Positions 17,901-26,879 of a DNA stretch of 64,000 nt are shown here, piece by piece. The position numbers and the translations under genes were made by a program. The stretch comes from Pisaster brevispinus (taxonomy: Eukaryota > Echinodermata > Asteroidea > Forcipulatida > Asteriidae). The stretch lies in NCBI GenBank assembly GCA_023634235.1, contig JAMKCF010000020.1, positions 5,084,001-5,148,000 of the forward strand, given 5' to 3'. Below the pieces are notes generated by a model, which had not been told where the DNA came from, ran no database searches, and was given only the letters and a program-made list of their open reading frames with translations. Each line of letters begins with the position of its first letter. Position 1 is the stretch's first letter.

Positions 17901-20443
17901 ATTTTCAATGTATAATTATCAGTGTGTCATTTCACAATACCAGTTATTATTCCATATTTATGAACTACAAGTTATTATCTTATAACGACTTATTATTTTG
18001 TTACTATTACTTACTCCTAACCACGACTTTCAAGAACTTGTAATTATGTGACTTCACATATCAACTGTAACATACAAATGTGGACAAACATTTGTAGATT
18101 ATCATAGAATGTCTGTCCAATGTTCGTATACGTGACCTAGTTCCCAGCCATACATGTAGGTATTAAGCCTAAGACAACAATAATAATAATAATAATAATA
18201 ATTTATTCTTCATTATAGTATTCATAGGGTGCCATGGGCGAGCGGTTTCGAGCATCAAATTTGATAGATGTTAATTTTGCATCGGGATAAAGAAAATGTT
18301 TCTACCCTTACACTGATTTGTATTAAGCAATACTCAGTTACTTTCCTGAGTTCTGTGAACAAAAATTCACACAACTCGGGAAAATATTGAGTAAACAGTG
18401 CTTAATTAATACACATCGGTGTAAGGGGTAAAAACAAATTATATTAAAGAACAATTGTCTAAAGTGGGATTTGAACCCAGGATCTCCAGTTTAAACATGC
18501 CGGGCTCTACCAACTGAGCTATCTAGCTCTATGTTGGCTGTCTCCCTATTATGTCACTCTTTGTTTGGGGGGGGGGGCAGTAAGTAGCCATACCACTGTT
18601 AACTGCTGTGTAGCCAGGGATCACACCAAAGCTTACGGTACAACCTGGAAAGTGGGCAGCCAGAGCAATTTACCCGATCAGTTTCTCTTGTGCACTGCAA
18701 AAAATATTGGTTAAATTTTGACCAACATTTTGACCAACGTTAGGTCTAATATGAACTCTCTAAACTGTTGGTCAAAATTTAGCCCAACAAGGTTGGGTAA
18801 ATATTTTGACCAACTTATAGGTCTAATAAAATTACCACACTGTTGGTCAAAATCTTAATAAACTTTATTGGTAATTTTGTTAACCAATTGTTGGGTAGAA
18901 AGGTTTGATGTTTCAGTTGGGTAATTTTACTTGACCAAGTGTTGGGGATTTTTTATCAACAAAAGTTGGTCAATATGTATTGTGCTATTAATTCACCATT
19001 TGATTCACAGTTCCCCGTGTGATACGTCGTACGTCCAGGCATCGAAACGATCTTTTCCACAGTGGCGAGTGGTGGAGAGCTGTGCCATTGGCGTCTCTCC
19101 CAAAAACGTGGGGTAGCCCAGTGGTTTATAGGTGTTTTTGAAGAATAGTTTTTAACTAAATAACGTTTGTTTTCCTTTCAGTTGCTGTACACAGTCGTGC
19201 CAGATGCAGTGCAAGCAATTCAGTGATAGTGCTATTCATGTATTGTAGTACACCGCGTTGCATGTCTATACTCCATACAACGCACGGCCTGCAGGGTGTT
19301 TGTAACGTTACAATACATGTATAAGAAATGCATGATAAAACTGAAAACTAATTCAATGGCATTATCACTGTGCTGCTTGCTATAGGCAACTGTCACGACT
19401 ATGTACAACTGAATAGGAAACAAAACTTAATATTTAGTTAAAAACTTGCCTTCAAAAGGATCTATAACCACTGGGCAACTCGCTCTTTTAAGAGAGACGA
19501 CACGGTCACAGCAACTCTCCACTCGCCATTTTGGAAAAGATCGTGTTTATGCTTTTATGCATGCACGTCGTAAGTCTTATGGCGGGAACAATTCCCAACT
19601 AATGTGGAAAATATGACCAGTTGTTGGGCAAATGTTTGATCGTAGTGTGCATGATCGGACGATTTTGCCCAACTAATGTGTATAATTTTCACCAACAACT
19701 ACTATTAATTAAAATAAACAAAAAGTTGCCCAAGATATGGGCAACAGTGTAACCAACAATTATAATGATTTCAGATTGCGAAATATTTGCCCAACATTTG
19801 CCCAACATTTGCCCAACATTTGTTTCACTTCTTATGAAAAAAGGGCAAACAAAATGTTTGCCCAACAACAGCAATTGTTGCTTTCGTTGGGCAAACATCG
19901 ACCAATAGTTGTGGAAATCACATTGCCCAACAAATTGTGTCAAATGATTTGACCAACGTTTTTGCAGTGTGGTTATAACTGGATATTATTTGTTTTTGCT
20001 ATGAACAAAATGAATGTCAGGTTTGGTGATTGCTCTCTGTTCCCACACCCCTATATTTAAACATTTCTATTTAATTCCATTAACCCCTCATGATTTACAG
20101 GCTAAGCTCAAAAGTTTGTCACTTGATTTGGGGCAAACTTTTGTATAGTTGATGAGAGATAGCTTTGCCCAAACTAAAGATATTTTTCTATTAGGTCTGA
20201 AACGTTTCTTAGATTGTGTATTCCAATTACAAATTACTCTTCCTGCGCGGACATAATTGCTCCAGATTTTTGATCAGTCTTTTCCAGATCATTCAGATTT
20301 TATATATTTCGTTTATTGGTTTTGTTTTTTAGTTTCATGCTTTTGGAGGCTGCACTTACCACTGGTTGCTGTTGTACAACCACTGTTTGTGGTTGAGGGG
20401 AGCCTTGCTGGTAGGCTGGGGGTTGCTGTTGACCAGGTTGCAT
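5886..20443 (-). CDS. MS4A/CD20-like four-transmembrane protein, gene A (partial: exons 1-6)
   Basis: Six exons join in phase: 20360-20443, 13120-13311, 11860-11919, 9725-9886, 8235-8357, 5886-5958 (694 bp, 231 codons plus one base). The start ATG has A at -3 and an in-frame TGA 12 bases upstream. The MS4A/CD20 hallmark is the run through TM2 and TM3: PIWTGICFF, AGILGIEAGRKRASG, then VVGYMVMSILSSLAA. Four hydrophobic segments are at about 55-76, 85-105, 113-136 and 172-196. The loop before TM4 has two cysteines (145, 162) like the disulfide loop of CD20. Both termini should be cytoplasmic; the N-terminus carries PPAY. Exon 6 ends in phase 1, so a further exon is required. Gene B shows it should encode a Pro/Gln-rich tail, and it must lie left of the gypsy insertion. 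Family members act as membrane adaptors or channel-associated proteins; the specific role here is unknown. Confidence 0.85.
7092..7282. mobile_element. MITE-like element with perfect 18-bp terminal inverted repeats
   Basis: The left end GGCCCAATTTCATAAAGC is the reverse complement of the right end GCTTTATGAAATTGGGCC. The 191-bp interior is non-coding. The same element occupies 34961-35125 in gene B, so insertion predates the duplication. No target duplication could be defined. Confidence 0.7.
7340..7555 (+). repeat. tRNA-derived SINE (family S1)
   Basis: Degenerate tRNA part with B-box-like gggtttgaatcccacc, then the family tail acagtgctttaaatacacat. The shared counterpart in gene B is 35195-35395. 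Confidence 0.6.
8235..8357 (-). CDS. Gene A exon 5 (TM4)
   Basis: 41 codons starting GARVGVDVCILLIG, phase 0 at both ends. The core VDVCILLIGLAEFIISIVG is the fourth membrane segment, followed by ASFTCCGLYY at the cytoplasmic face. Acceptor TTTCAG; donor GTAGGA (non-optimal but present in both A and B). Confidence 0.82.
8560..8836. mobile_element. Truncated MITE related to 9966-10712
   Basis: Shares gtttcacacacgcacagtcc, the GATCAGACCCGGGTCTGATC palindrome and the end motif CTGGATCTAGTGTAAA with the element at 9966-10712. Its left part is missing. Confidence 0.55.
9056..9297 (-). repeat. tRNA-derived SINE (family S1)
   Basis: Reading minus, the A/B boxes (GGTGGTCTAGTGG; GGGTTCAAATCCCACC) are followed by the family tail ending in TTAATACACACCGG. 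Absent from the equivalent place in gene B. Confidence 0.65.
9725..9886 (-). CDS. Gene A exon 4 (TM3 and large extracellular loop)
   Basis: 54 codons, phase 0/0, starting VVGYMVMSILSSLAAFG (TM3). The extracellular part QFDTYTCYDFIQSNYQDSY is rich in Tyr/Asp/Ser and holds two cysteines 17 residues apart. Acceptor TTTCTTCAG, donor AGT|GTAAGT. The loop aligns poorly with gene B, including a 6-nt length difference. Confidence 0.84.
9966..10712. mobile_element. 747-bp MITE with terminal inverted repeats and CATG target duplication
   Basis: The left end TTTACACTAGATCCAGAAAG is mirrored by CTTTCTGGATCTAGTGTAAA at the right. CATG flanks both sides (9962-9965 and 10713-10716). The paralogous site in gene B (around 37758-37762) has a single CATG and no insert. 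The interior contains a GATCAGACCCGGGTCTGATC palindrome and no ORF. A truncated relative lies at 8560-8836. Confidence 0.78.
11505..11625. repeat. Fold-back pair of S1 SINE tails
   Basis: ttacactgatgtgtattaag on the left is mirrored by ctgtgcttaatacacattgg on the right, giving a hairpin. The equivalent in gene B is 38555-38675. Confidence 0.55.
11860..11919 (-). CDS. Gene A exon 3 (end of TM2 and basic loop)
   Basis: 20 codons: FFIIAGILGIEAGRKRASGM. It completes TM2 and carries the basic RKR loop conserved in MS4A proteins. Acceptor TTCAACAG, donor ATG|GTGAGC, phase 0/0. Confidence 0.84.
11920..13119 (-). other. Intron 2 of gene A
   Basis: Dominated by a dispersed repeat at 12004-12760. No exon or RNA gene seen in the remainder. 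A C10-A9 homopolymer run lies at 12290-12310. Confidence 0.55.
12004..12760. repeat. Dispersed repeat family R2 (cagggctcgaaatt-ended)
   Basis: Starts gcagggctcgaaattgacac and contains the recurring blocks caagaccgaatcaaaatgag and acaagaccgccgaacttgta. Related copies are at 16088-16445, 39165-39515, 42903-43255, 52610-52915 and 61945-62125. The last ends aatttcgagccctg, the inverse of the start motif, suggesting terminal inverted repeats. Confidence 0.6.
13120..13311 (-). CDS. Gene A exon 2 (TM1 and start of TM2)
   Basis: 64 codons, phase 0/0, starting VTVHQGANATG. TM1 is GYMQTVLGILAVLSGIVTIF; the exon ends GTPIWTGIC at the start of TM2, the position at which MS4A genes have the P-W-G signature. 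Acceptor TTAACAG, donor TGT|GTAAGT. Confidence 0.85.
13702..14342. mobile_element. MITE with CCCTTACCAAAAT terminal inverted repeats
   Basis: CCCTTACCAAAAT at 13702 is matched by ATTTTGGTAAGGG at 14330-14342. The 641-bp interior is packed with TTCCAATTGGAA-like palindromes. The gene B copy (from 40107) retains the left end but lost the right terminus. Confidence 0.65.
15088..15528 (+). repeat. Tandem repeat, four units of 103-112 bp
   Basis: The phrase ctcaagcctggta recurs at 15092, 15204, 15307 and 15419. Each unit has inverted halves (cctggtaggagg / cctccctcctacc) able to fold. Gene B lacks the array at the matching place (about 41335). Confidence 0.8.
16088..16445. repeat. Dispersed repeat family R2
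   Basis: cagggctcaactttcgag start; same internal blocks as 12004-12760. Counterpart in gene B at 42903-43255. Confidence 0.5.
18178..18204 (+). repeat. (AAT)n microsatellite
   Basis: About nine consecutive AAT units, shorter in gene B (around 45005-45022). Confidence 0.8.
18260..18445. repeat. Fold-back pair of S1 SINE tails
   Basis: cccttacactgatttgtatt is mirrored by aatacacatcggtgtaaggg 100 bases later; the interior cctgagttctgtgaa / ttcacacaactcgg also pairs. Counterpart in gene B at 45085-45265. Confidence 0.6.
18466..18690 (-). repeat. tRNA-derived SINE (family S2)
   Basis: On the minus strand: AGCTCAGTTGGTAGAGC (A box) and GGGTTCAAATCCCAC (B box) about 35 nt apart, with the tRNA length but no CCA-proximal acceptor pairing. 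The same family is at 20530-20740, 24785-24990, 45275-45490, 50745-50960 and 56595-56790. Confidence 0.65.
18693..19969. mobile_element. Non-autonomous fold-back DNA element, 1277 bp
   Basis: Ends are CACTGCAAAAA and TTTTTGCAGTG. Much of the left arm (to about 19095) pairs with the right arm (from about 19495); for example acgatcttttccacagtggc matches the inverse of gccattttggaaaagatcgt. The arms are full of gaccaac/gcccaac motifs. Absent in gene B (about 45490). A TG flanks both sides but no longer target duplication is visible. Confidence 0.72.
20360..20443 (-). CDS. Gene A exon 1 (start codon, N-terminal PPAY segment)
   Basis: 28 codons from ATG at 20443 to donor GTG|GTAAGT. Encodes MQPGQQQPPAYQQG and a Gln/Val-rich end. 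Context ACAATGC favours initiation; the in-frame TGA 12 nt upstream rules out an upstream start within this exon. Confidence 0.8.
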
Positions 20444-20529
20444 TGTTGCAGATCACACAAACTCTTTAACAAGTTTTACCTGTTTTGAATTTTATAAAAT
20501 GCTGTTAATGAATTTAAAACATTTGGGGT

Positions 20530-20740
20530 TGAAAAAAATTGAAGACCTCCGGATTAACATGCCAGCGCTCTACCAACTGAGCTAACTAGGCGTACATCTA
20601 TGTTGGCAGTCTCCCCATTGTAGCTTTCAATCTTTGTTCGGGGTGTCAGTCAGAAGCCATACAACCTTTAACTACCTTGTAGCCAGGGATCTCTCACCCG
20701 AGGCCGAGGCCGAGGCCAGTAGATATAGGGTCTGACCAGT
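20530..20740 (-). repeat. tRNA-derived SINE (family S2), degraded B box
   Basis: Minus-strand AGCTCAGTTGGTAGAGCGC is intact, the B box is lost. Ends in a gaggccgaggcc tandem at about 20700-20715. Counterpart 50745-50960. Confidence 0.55.
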
Positions 20741-20904
20741 AAACTCATTTTAAATTTTAAATTTTAGATTTTAAATTTTAAATTTTGCGTCACAGTTTTT
20801 TGCTGCGAATGTTTTGCAAGAGTTGAAACCGGTCTTAACTCTATGTAAGATCGAGTTCAGATGTTGACTAGAAGTTTACTTAGAGGGAAGGTATGTACTT
20901 TTGG

Positions 20905-21175
20905 TAATCACTCTAAAAATTAATGCCAATACAAATTTACTTGGGTAGAAGTACAGCAGCTTTTGATAGTATAAAGCATTTTGAGAAGCATTTCAATTCA
21001 AATTATGGAAAAAAATGGTTTTATCCCCCAAAATTTGAATCTGTCAAACTTTTCTGTCAGAAACATTTCTCAGATTGTGCATTCCCTATTCAGGGGATTA
21101 CTTCCTGCGTGGACATATTCACTCCGGATTTTCGGCGATATCTCAAAAAAAGTGACCACCTTTTGAAATAAAACT
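20905..21175 (+). repeat. Dispersed repeat family R1
   Basis: Carries the recurring phrases ttctcagattgtgcattcc and gctccggattttcggcgata. It is open in two frames but the frames differ from copy to copy, so it is not a gene. Counterpart at 51183-51452; fragments at 4510-4690, 20165-20265, 41110-41340 and 45860-45985. Confidence 0.6.
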
Positions 21176-21780
21176 TTAAAAGTACAGGAATCAATGGATA
21201 ATTTTCCCTTTATACTGTAAAAAGCTGTGAGACTTTTAAGTATTTCTTTTTTATTTTTGAATATTTAAAAATCTCCCCATTTACTACTCCTACAGCAGCA
21301 AAACGAACCACGGTTCTTCAACTTTCTAGGACTACCCATTTACCAAGGCATTCAAGAAGAAACGCCTTGCTCTTTCAAAAACGAAGCATCAAGCATGCTG
21401 TAGAGTTTGGACCAACATGATCTACTCCTAGAACTATTCGGTTCGTTCCGCTATCGTCTCCCCGACCCTCATAGGTCATCATGTACAAAATCCTATTCGA
21501 AACTTTTTCCCCTTCACGTTTATGCACCTGGACTTCTCTTTTGAAAACGGAGCTCGCCAAAATTAGGCTCTATCTATTCATTGTTTTTCAAAGTGAGCTC
21601 GGGGTGGGTCCAGAAAATCCACTCCGCAAAAAAAAGGTGCAAATAATGATAAATTCCCATCGTTTATTCAGAATCGTCGCCTTCCGATAACAAAATGGCC
21701 GCCGTCGCTTGTATTACTGGTATGCTGCGTGCATGATCTAGCCCCGACCGTCGAGAAAGTGCAGAGACTGAGCGTGGTAG

Positions 21781-21811
21781 GACGTCAGTGTCTGTTGCAC
21801 TACACTGACGT
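21781..21811. other. 10-bp inverted repeat (ACGTCAGTGT / ACACTGACGT)
   Basis: Perfect arms with a 10-nt loop, conserved in the duplicate at 52914-52944. Confidence 0.6.
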
Positions 21812-21941
21812 TGTATGCAACGCAGGAGTCCAAACTGGGCTAATCTACCACATCATGGTTGACGATGATGGAGGAATCTAAGATCTTTGATTTAAATAAA
21901 TTGTACCATTCTAATAATCACAACTGTCATAACGTACTTAC

Positions 21942-22260
21942 CAATGTCAATGACAACTTTTAAAATGCCTCACGATCTCGTCTTGTAATACAGTCAACGG
22001 CTTCAAAACAGACAGTCTCGGTGCGTTTTTCCAGGCTAAACGTCACAAAGTGTCATATACCCAAACTCTAGATGAGGACTGAGCTGAGCTGATCATAGCA
22101 TCGAAGTACGTACAACTGAATCGGAATATTGTGACACACCGATCATCCGATGATGCTGCTGGGGGGGGGGGGGGGGCCGCCCAATCTATAGTGACGACGT
22201 AACATTCACTTCGGCAAACCAACCAGCCAACGCCCTCTATGACTGCGGGCATATTAGTGC
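21942..22260 (-). promoter_or_regulatory. Candidate non-coding first exon / promoter region of gene A
   Basis: The minus strand has a near-perfect donor CATTG|GTAAGTACG (intron from 21941). Upstream lies about 300 bp of more balanced base composition without repeats, conserved in gene B (53072-53390) including the donor. It could splice to CAG just before the exon 1 ATG. No transcript evidence; the upstream limit is a guess. Confidence 0.35.
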
Positions 22261-23109
22261 TGCGCTCACCGTCATTACTTTCGTTTTATTGTTGGTAAAC
22301 AAACCGCACTAGTCGGGCATTGACGGCCGAATGTAAGCAAAATCATTACCTCGGCCATTTAAGCAGCAGTCAAGGCTGATGTCATGGTTTGCTGGAATCT
22401 CAGAATGCTCAAATTACCTCCACTTTTGACGAATACAATGATAAACAGCAAAAGTCTGCCTGTCCAATATTTTATACCAAATGTATAACAAATAGACAAA
22501 GGTATGGAATTGGCGATTACACATTCTACCCCGGAATAGGGGAGATTACGAGCATGAATTCCAGTACCTTCTTTCCCTGAGAGTGTTTTGATGCACTGCT
22601 GTTTTCAATTCGAGGCTCTAAACGCAACGTATAAATGGCTGACCGTGCAACGGGGGAGAAATTGATGTTCTCAAGACACCCGAGTGCGTCGTGTCACCGT
22701 GCCGTCGCATCGTCTATATATGTTATTATTTTCCAATTTGAATTTGTGCGTCTCTCGTCGCATTGTGCGTCTCTCGTCGCGTAGGCCTAGTTCTCTCTAC
22801 AGTATTTGTTTGTTACGGGTCTCGCTCGTAGCTGTTTTGATTTTAATCTGCAACTTTCTTTGACTCTTTTACACTTATAGTTTTGTGTTGTAAGCCTAAT
22901 TGAGTAATTAGTCTTTGTACTTTTGGCAATATTTGTTGGTAATCAATGAAGTTAGTTTTGTTTGCTTCCAACCACGCCGAGCTCACGTTTTAGTCATGGC
23001 GCTGGTGGCCATTTTCTTGTTATTTTCCCCGGTGACCATAAAAACCTACTTGGTACAAGAAACACTGCAGCTGTTGGTAATGTATAACGTTTTGTAAAAC
23101 ATTTCCCTT

Positions 23110-23300
23110 CTAAGGTAGGCCCTATGTGGTTTTTGAGAAAGGGATTCAAAACAATTTCACTCTGAGAAATTGTTCATGCATGAAACATTTCTAAGACTGT
23201 TTATTTTATGTAAAAGTTATTCTTCAATCCTGCATGGACATTACCGCTCCAGATTTCGGCGTAATCTAAAAAACGTTACCACCTTTTGAAATACAATCAT
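23110..23300 (+). repeat. Dispersed repeat family R1
   Basis: Same block order as 20905-21175 (gagaaattgttcatgcatgaa, then gctccagatttcggcgtaat). Counterpart at 53880-54045. Confidence 0.5.
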
Positions 23301-24784
23301 CACAAGGTTAGTTTTATGGTATACATTTTAGAAGATTAAAACAATCGTATGTTAAAAATTCTGTACACTAAAGGTATACTTTGGCATTAACCATGTTACA
23401 ACTTTAACTATTCTAAACGTTTCCGTAAGTGTTTCAAATTGAAGTACATAACTTCCTCGATTAAAGGAAATAGCTGTGTTATTTTTAAATCAAATGATAC
23501 CATAAATTTTGCAAAAAAATGAGTTATGTTTAAAACATTCCTTACTCTGCATACATTAGACATTATAAAATTGCAAATTAGTAACATACAACTGTTAAAG
23601 AATAACATTAGGCCTAATTAATTTTTTTTTTAAGTAGAGCTGTCGTGCTCATGCAGAAGATGAGCAAAATTTTAAAGGAATTCCCTTTCACTACAAAAAT
23701 TTCTATAAAACAGAAACTGATGATAATATTATTATATTGAAATAAATAAACTTGCTAAACCTTTCTAACTTGACGTTTGTGCCTATTGTTATAGCTCATC
23801 AGTAATGTGTCAATTATCAGCACCCTTAAGTGAGGGAGTAACACCAGGAATAACACAAATGCAAGGTTCCACTAGCTCCCCAGTAAGCCCCCCCAAAACG
23901 GATTGGCAGGGGGTGTTGGAAACCTCAGAACCTAGTGTAGGCTGTAAGCAAGACATCTGGAAGCCTGCTACACGAACAGTGGCACGCTCCACCTTATTAG
24001 AGGGTTAGATCTCATAATGTGTGCACAAAGCAAAGGAGCGAAAATATTTTCAGCCCTTCAAAAAACAAAAACAAAACCCAAACAAACAAACAAAATTACA
24101 ACTCTGGGACCTAATCCCCTCTTAGATATGTGGAATGGTCCAGTCTAGGATATCAATGAAATTTTAAGCCCCAAAGGCATTGCACTTTGGAGAAAACAGT
24201 GAAATAAATAACATGTGTCATGACGTAGTGTTACCAGCCCCCAATTAAGGGCTTTAAAGAAAATGTTCCTTCTGACAGGTCATCTATCTACAAGCGATTT
24301 ACAGTATACAATGCACCACTCCAATCCTTTGCTTTAGCTATAAGGAGGGGCACCAAAGTAAGACTACAGTTTTGAAATGCACTCATTCTCTAATACCAAA
24401 TACAAATTTAATAAATACAAAAATAAACCTCTTGTTAAAATGGTGATATAGTTTGTTTTGATACTCTCTAGGGTGAATTTGAAACACGGTCATCATTGAG
24501 CTTTGAGCCACGCCTTTCTCATGAAAACAGCCTCCACTGATTATCAGAAGCCTCTAGGATTCGCATCATTTTTGCAAGAAAAGTTTAAAAACTGCAGTTG
24601 GCTTTGACGCTCTTCACAGCCTCAAGGGCTTCTACAAATTACAGGATTGTCATAAGAAATGCTATGTACAGATCTGAAATGTTGCCTCATTCAGTGTTTT
24701 GAAACTAAGGTTATAAACCACAAGGAAAACGGAATGGGTAATTGTTTTTAATGATTTGGTGTTGAACTAAGAAAAGTTGACTAA

Positions 24785-24990
24785 AGCAGGATTTGAGCCA
24801 ACGAACTCCCGTTTTACTTGCCGGCGATCTACCAACTGAGTTATAGCCCTATTTTGACAATATCTTTGTTCGGGGTACCAGTCAGAAGCCATACAAACAT
24901 TAGCTGCTGTGTAGCCAGGGATCACACACGAGTTTAAGACACAACCTTGGAAGCAGCAGCCAGTGGATCACTTTAAGGGATGCGACTTTT
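24785..24990 (-). repeat. tRNA-derived SINE (family S2)
   Basis: Minus-strand A box AACTCAGTTGGTAGATCGC and B box TTGGCTCAAATCCTG, followed by the family tail. Counterpart 56595-56790. Confidence 0.6.
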
Positions 24991-25564
24991 TTATGTCAAA
25001 TATCAAGTTATAAACCACAAGGCAAACTGACTGGGTAAATTTTTAAATGACTTCATGAATTTTAGAGTTAACGAATTTCGCACTGGTCAGGTATAAAATA
25101 TTATGACATTCCAACGTGAGGTTAGAGACTTGCAATTAATCTTTCATAAAGACTCACTATTGGAAATTAAGTGCTTCACAAAACTGAATTTGACTTTAGA
25201 GTCCCTATCTAGCTCGTTAAATCTGAATTTCTAGTCAATCTAATACTGAATATTTTGTGCATGATGAGCAAAATCTTAACCAAGCTTCCGACAAAATTAT
25301 GTGATGCAATTACAGGTACAAATATATAGATTAAGAAGGCTCTCAACAAAAGTAACACCCATACAAAAATAAAAATGTAGAAATTTACATGAAATGTAAT
25401 TTTTTCTTGATTAAACTAGCTTCCTTTTTCACAGTGGGGAGATCAAGTTAAAACTAACAAAACTTACTTCTATACAAAACAAGTGAGAAAGTTAACATAT
25501 TTCAGAGGGATGATGAACCACTTTCAACCAGTACATTTTTCTACAAAAACAGTTCAACTATAAA

Positions 25565-25936
25565 GGGACAGACTTGTCACAAAGCAGTCCTACTGAGGGA
25601 CAGTATCGTCACAAAACAGTCCTGCCATCGAACAGTCTTGTCACAAAACAGTCCTACTAAGGGACAGTCTTGTCACAAAACAGTCCTACTAAGGGACAGT
25701 CTCGTCACAAAGCAGTCCTGCTAAGGGACAGTCTCGTCACAAAACAGTCCTGCTAAGGAACAGTATCGTCACAAAACAGTCCTACTAAGATAAGTCTAGT
25801 CACAAAACAGTCCTACTAAGGGACAGTCTTGTCACAAAACAGTCCTACTAAGAACAGTCTAGTCACAAAGCAGGGGACAGTATTGTCACAAAACAGTCCT
25901 ACTAAGGGACAGTCTTGTCACAAAAAGAGTCCTGCC
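25565..25936 (+). repeat. 32-bp minisatellite, about 12 units
   Basis: Unit of 32 bp containing gggacagtcttgtcacaaaa then cagtcctactaa. The counterpart array (57376-57560) has about six units. Paralog homology between the A and B regions ends just beyond it. Confidence 0.88.
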
Positions 25937-26628
25937 ATAAAACTTAAGGCACTTGATAAACCTACAATTTGCACTGGGAGGCACTGAACCAGTCACAATG
26001 CAATAATGTGCCAGTGCTCACCCTTAACACTAGCCCAGCATACCTTCTAGTAAAAACTGCTATGGGTTAGTATAAAACACCATTTCTCAACTTTCCCTGT
26101 GGACTACTATAAAACTGTGCTAACCTACTTGTTTTGCAACGCTCATATTTCTTCCTTTTCAGATGTGAATAATAAATGTTTAATAGTGTTAAGTTATTTT
26201 TCTGTCTGTGAAAGTTCATTTGATCAATAAACTGGTTGTGATCGCTACTATCAGAAAAATACATTTCTGATAATACATGTTAGAAATCTGGGCAACTGAA
26301 ATTTCCTGGGGGCAAGTAAATCGCAGTTTACTAGCCCGGTGGGCTACTTAACAAAAGGGTGTGTACCATTAAAAACAATTAAGATAGCATAAATATTCTG
26401 TCTGAGTATTGAGCAAGGGAGTCTTGTCAAAAAGCTATGTGTGACCACCGTACCAGGGAAAGCCTTGTAACACGACTATTAAGTGCCTCTAAAGTAAGAG
26501 ACCTAGTGTACATGTTTTGCTACTACAATTGATAAAAAAGCCATTGGAATAATATCTCCGTCTCACCATGAATAGATACATCTTTGTTGATCTGGATCAA
26601 GAAAATTCAAGCCAGTTGTCTTCCTGAC

Positions 26629-26879
26629 TTACTTGGTAAGAGGCTGGTAGTGATCTTCACCTTTATTGGGATCAAGAGGTGCCTCTGGATGAACTTGCTG
26701 CTGGGGCGGAGGTTGAAACTGTCCCTGGGGAGGAGGTTGAAACTGCCCCTGGGGAGGCGGTGTAAACTGCCCCTGGGGAGGCGGTTGAAACTGCCCCTGG
26801 GGAGGAGGTTGAAACTGTCCCTGGGGTTGGTAGCTCTGGGCAGGCTGCAGAACAACCTGGTTCGGGTAGGCCACAGTAG
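26629..26879 (-). CDS. Gene B exon 7 (repetitive Pro/Gln cytoplasmic tail, stop)
   Basis: 82 codons plus stop, entered in phase 1 after TTTGTAG (G|CT gives Ala). Starts TVAYPNQVVLQP and contains an 8-residue repeat QPPPQGQF about five times, encoded by a 24-bp tandem. Ends YQPLTK and TAA at 26629-26631. The homologous gene C exon ends at the same place (QPLTN then TAA). Confidence 0.85.

Larger units (their letters stand above)
13312..20359 (-). other. Intron 1 of gene A
   Basis: 7.0 kb. Contains a MITE (13702-14342), a four-unit tandem repeat (15088-15528), an R2 copy (16088-16445), a fold-back S1 pair (18260-18445), an S2 SINE (18466-18690) and a large fold-back element (18693-19969). The remaining sequence aligns with gene B intron 1 and shows no exon. 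Confidence 0.55.
20444..26628. other. Intergenic region between gene A (5' end) and gene B (3' end)
   Basis: Contains S2 SINEs (20530-20740, 24785-24990), dispersed R1 repeats (20905-21175, 23110-23300), the candidate 5' UTR exon of gene A (from 21942), the 32-bp minisatellite (25565-25936) and the 3' flank of gene B. An ATTAAA on the minus strand at 26179-26184, 445 bp past the gene B stop, is a possible poly(A) signal. No coding exon seen. Confidence 0.55.

Noticed and set aside
20923..21171. 82-codon plus-strand frame in the R1 repeat
   Set aside because: Other copies of R1 carry stops and frameshifts in the same place, and no protein family pattern is seen.
26621..26635. GTAAGT after exon 7 of gene B as a splice donor instead of a stop codon
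   Set aside because: The GTAAGT overlaps the TAA stop, but gene C has the same stop without a donor (AACTAAGGG), so termination is the better reading.
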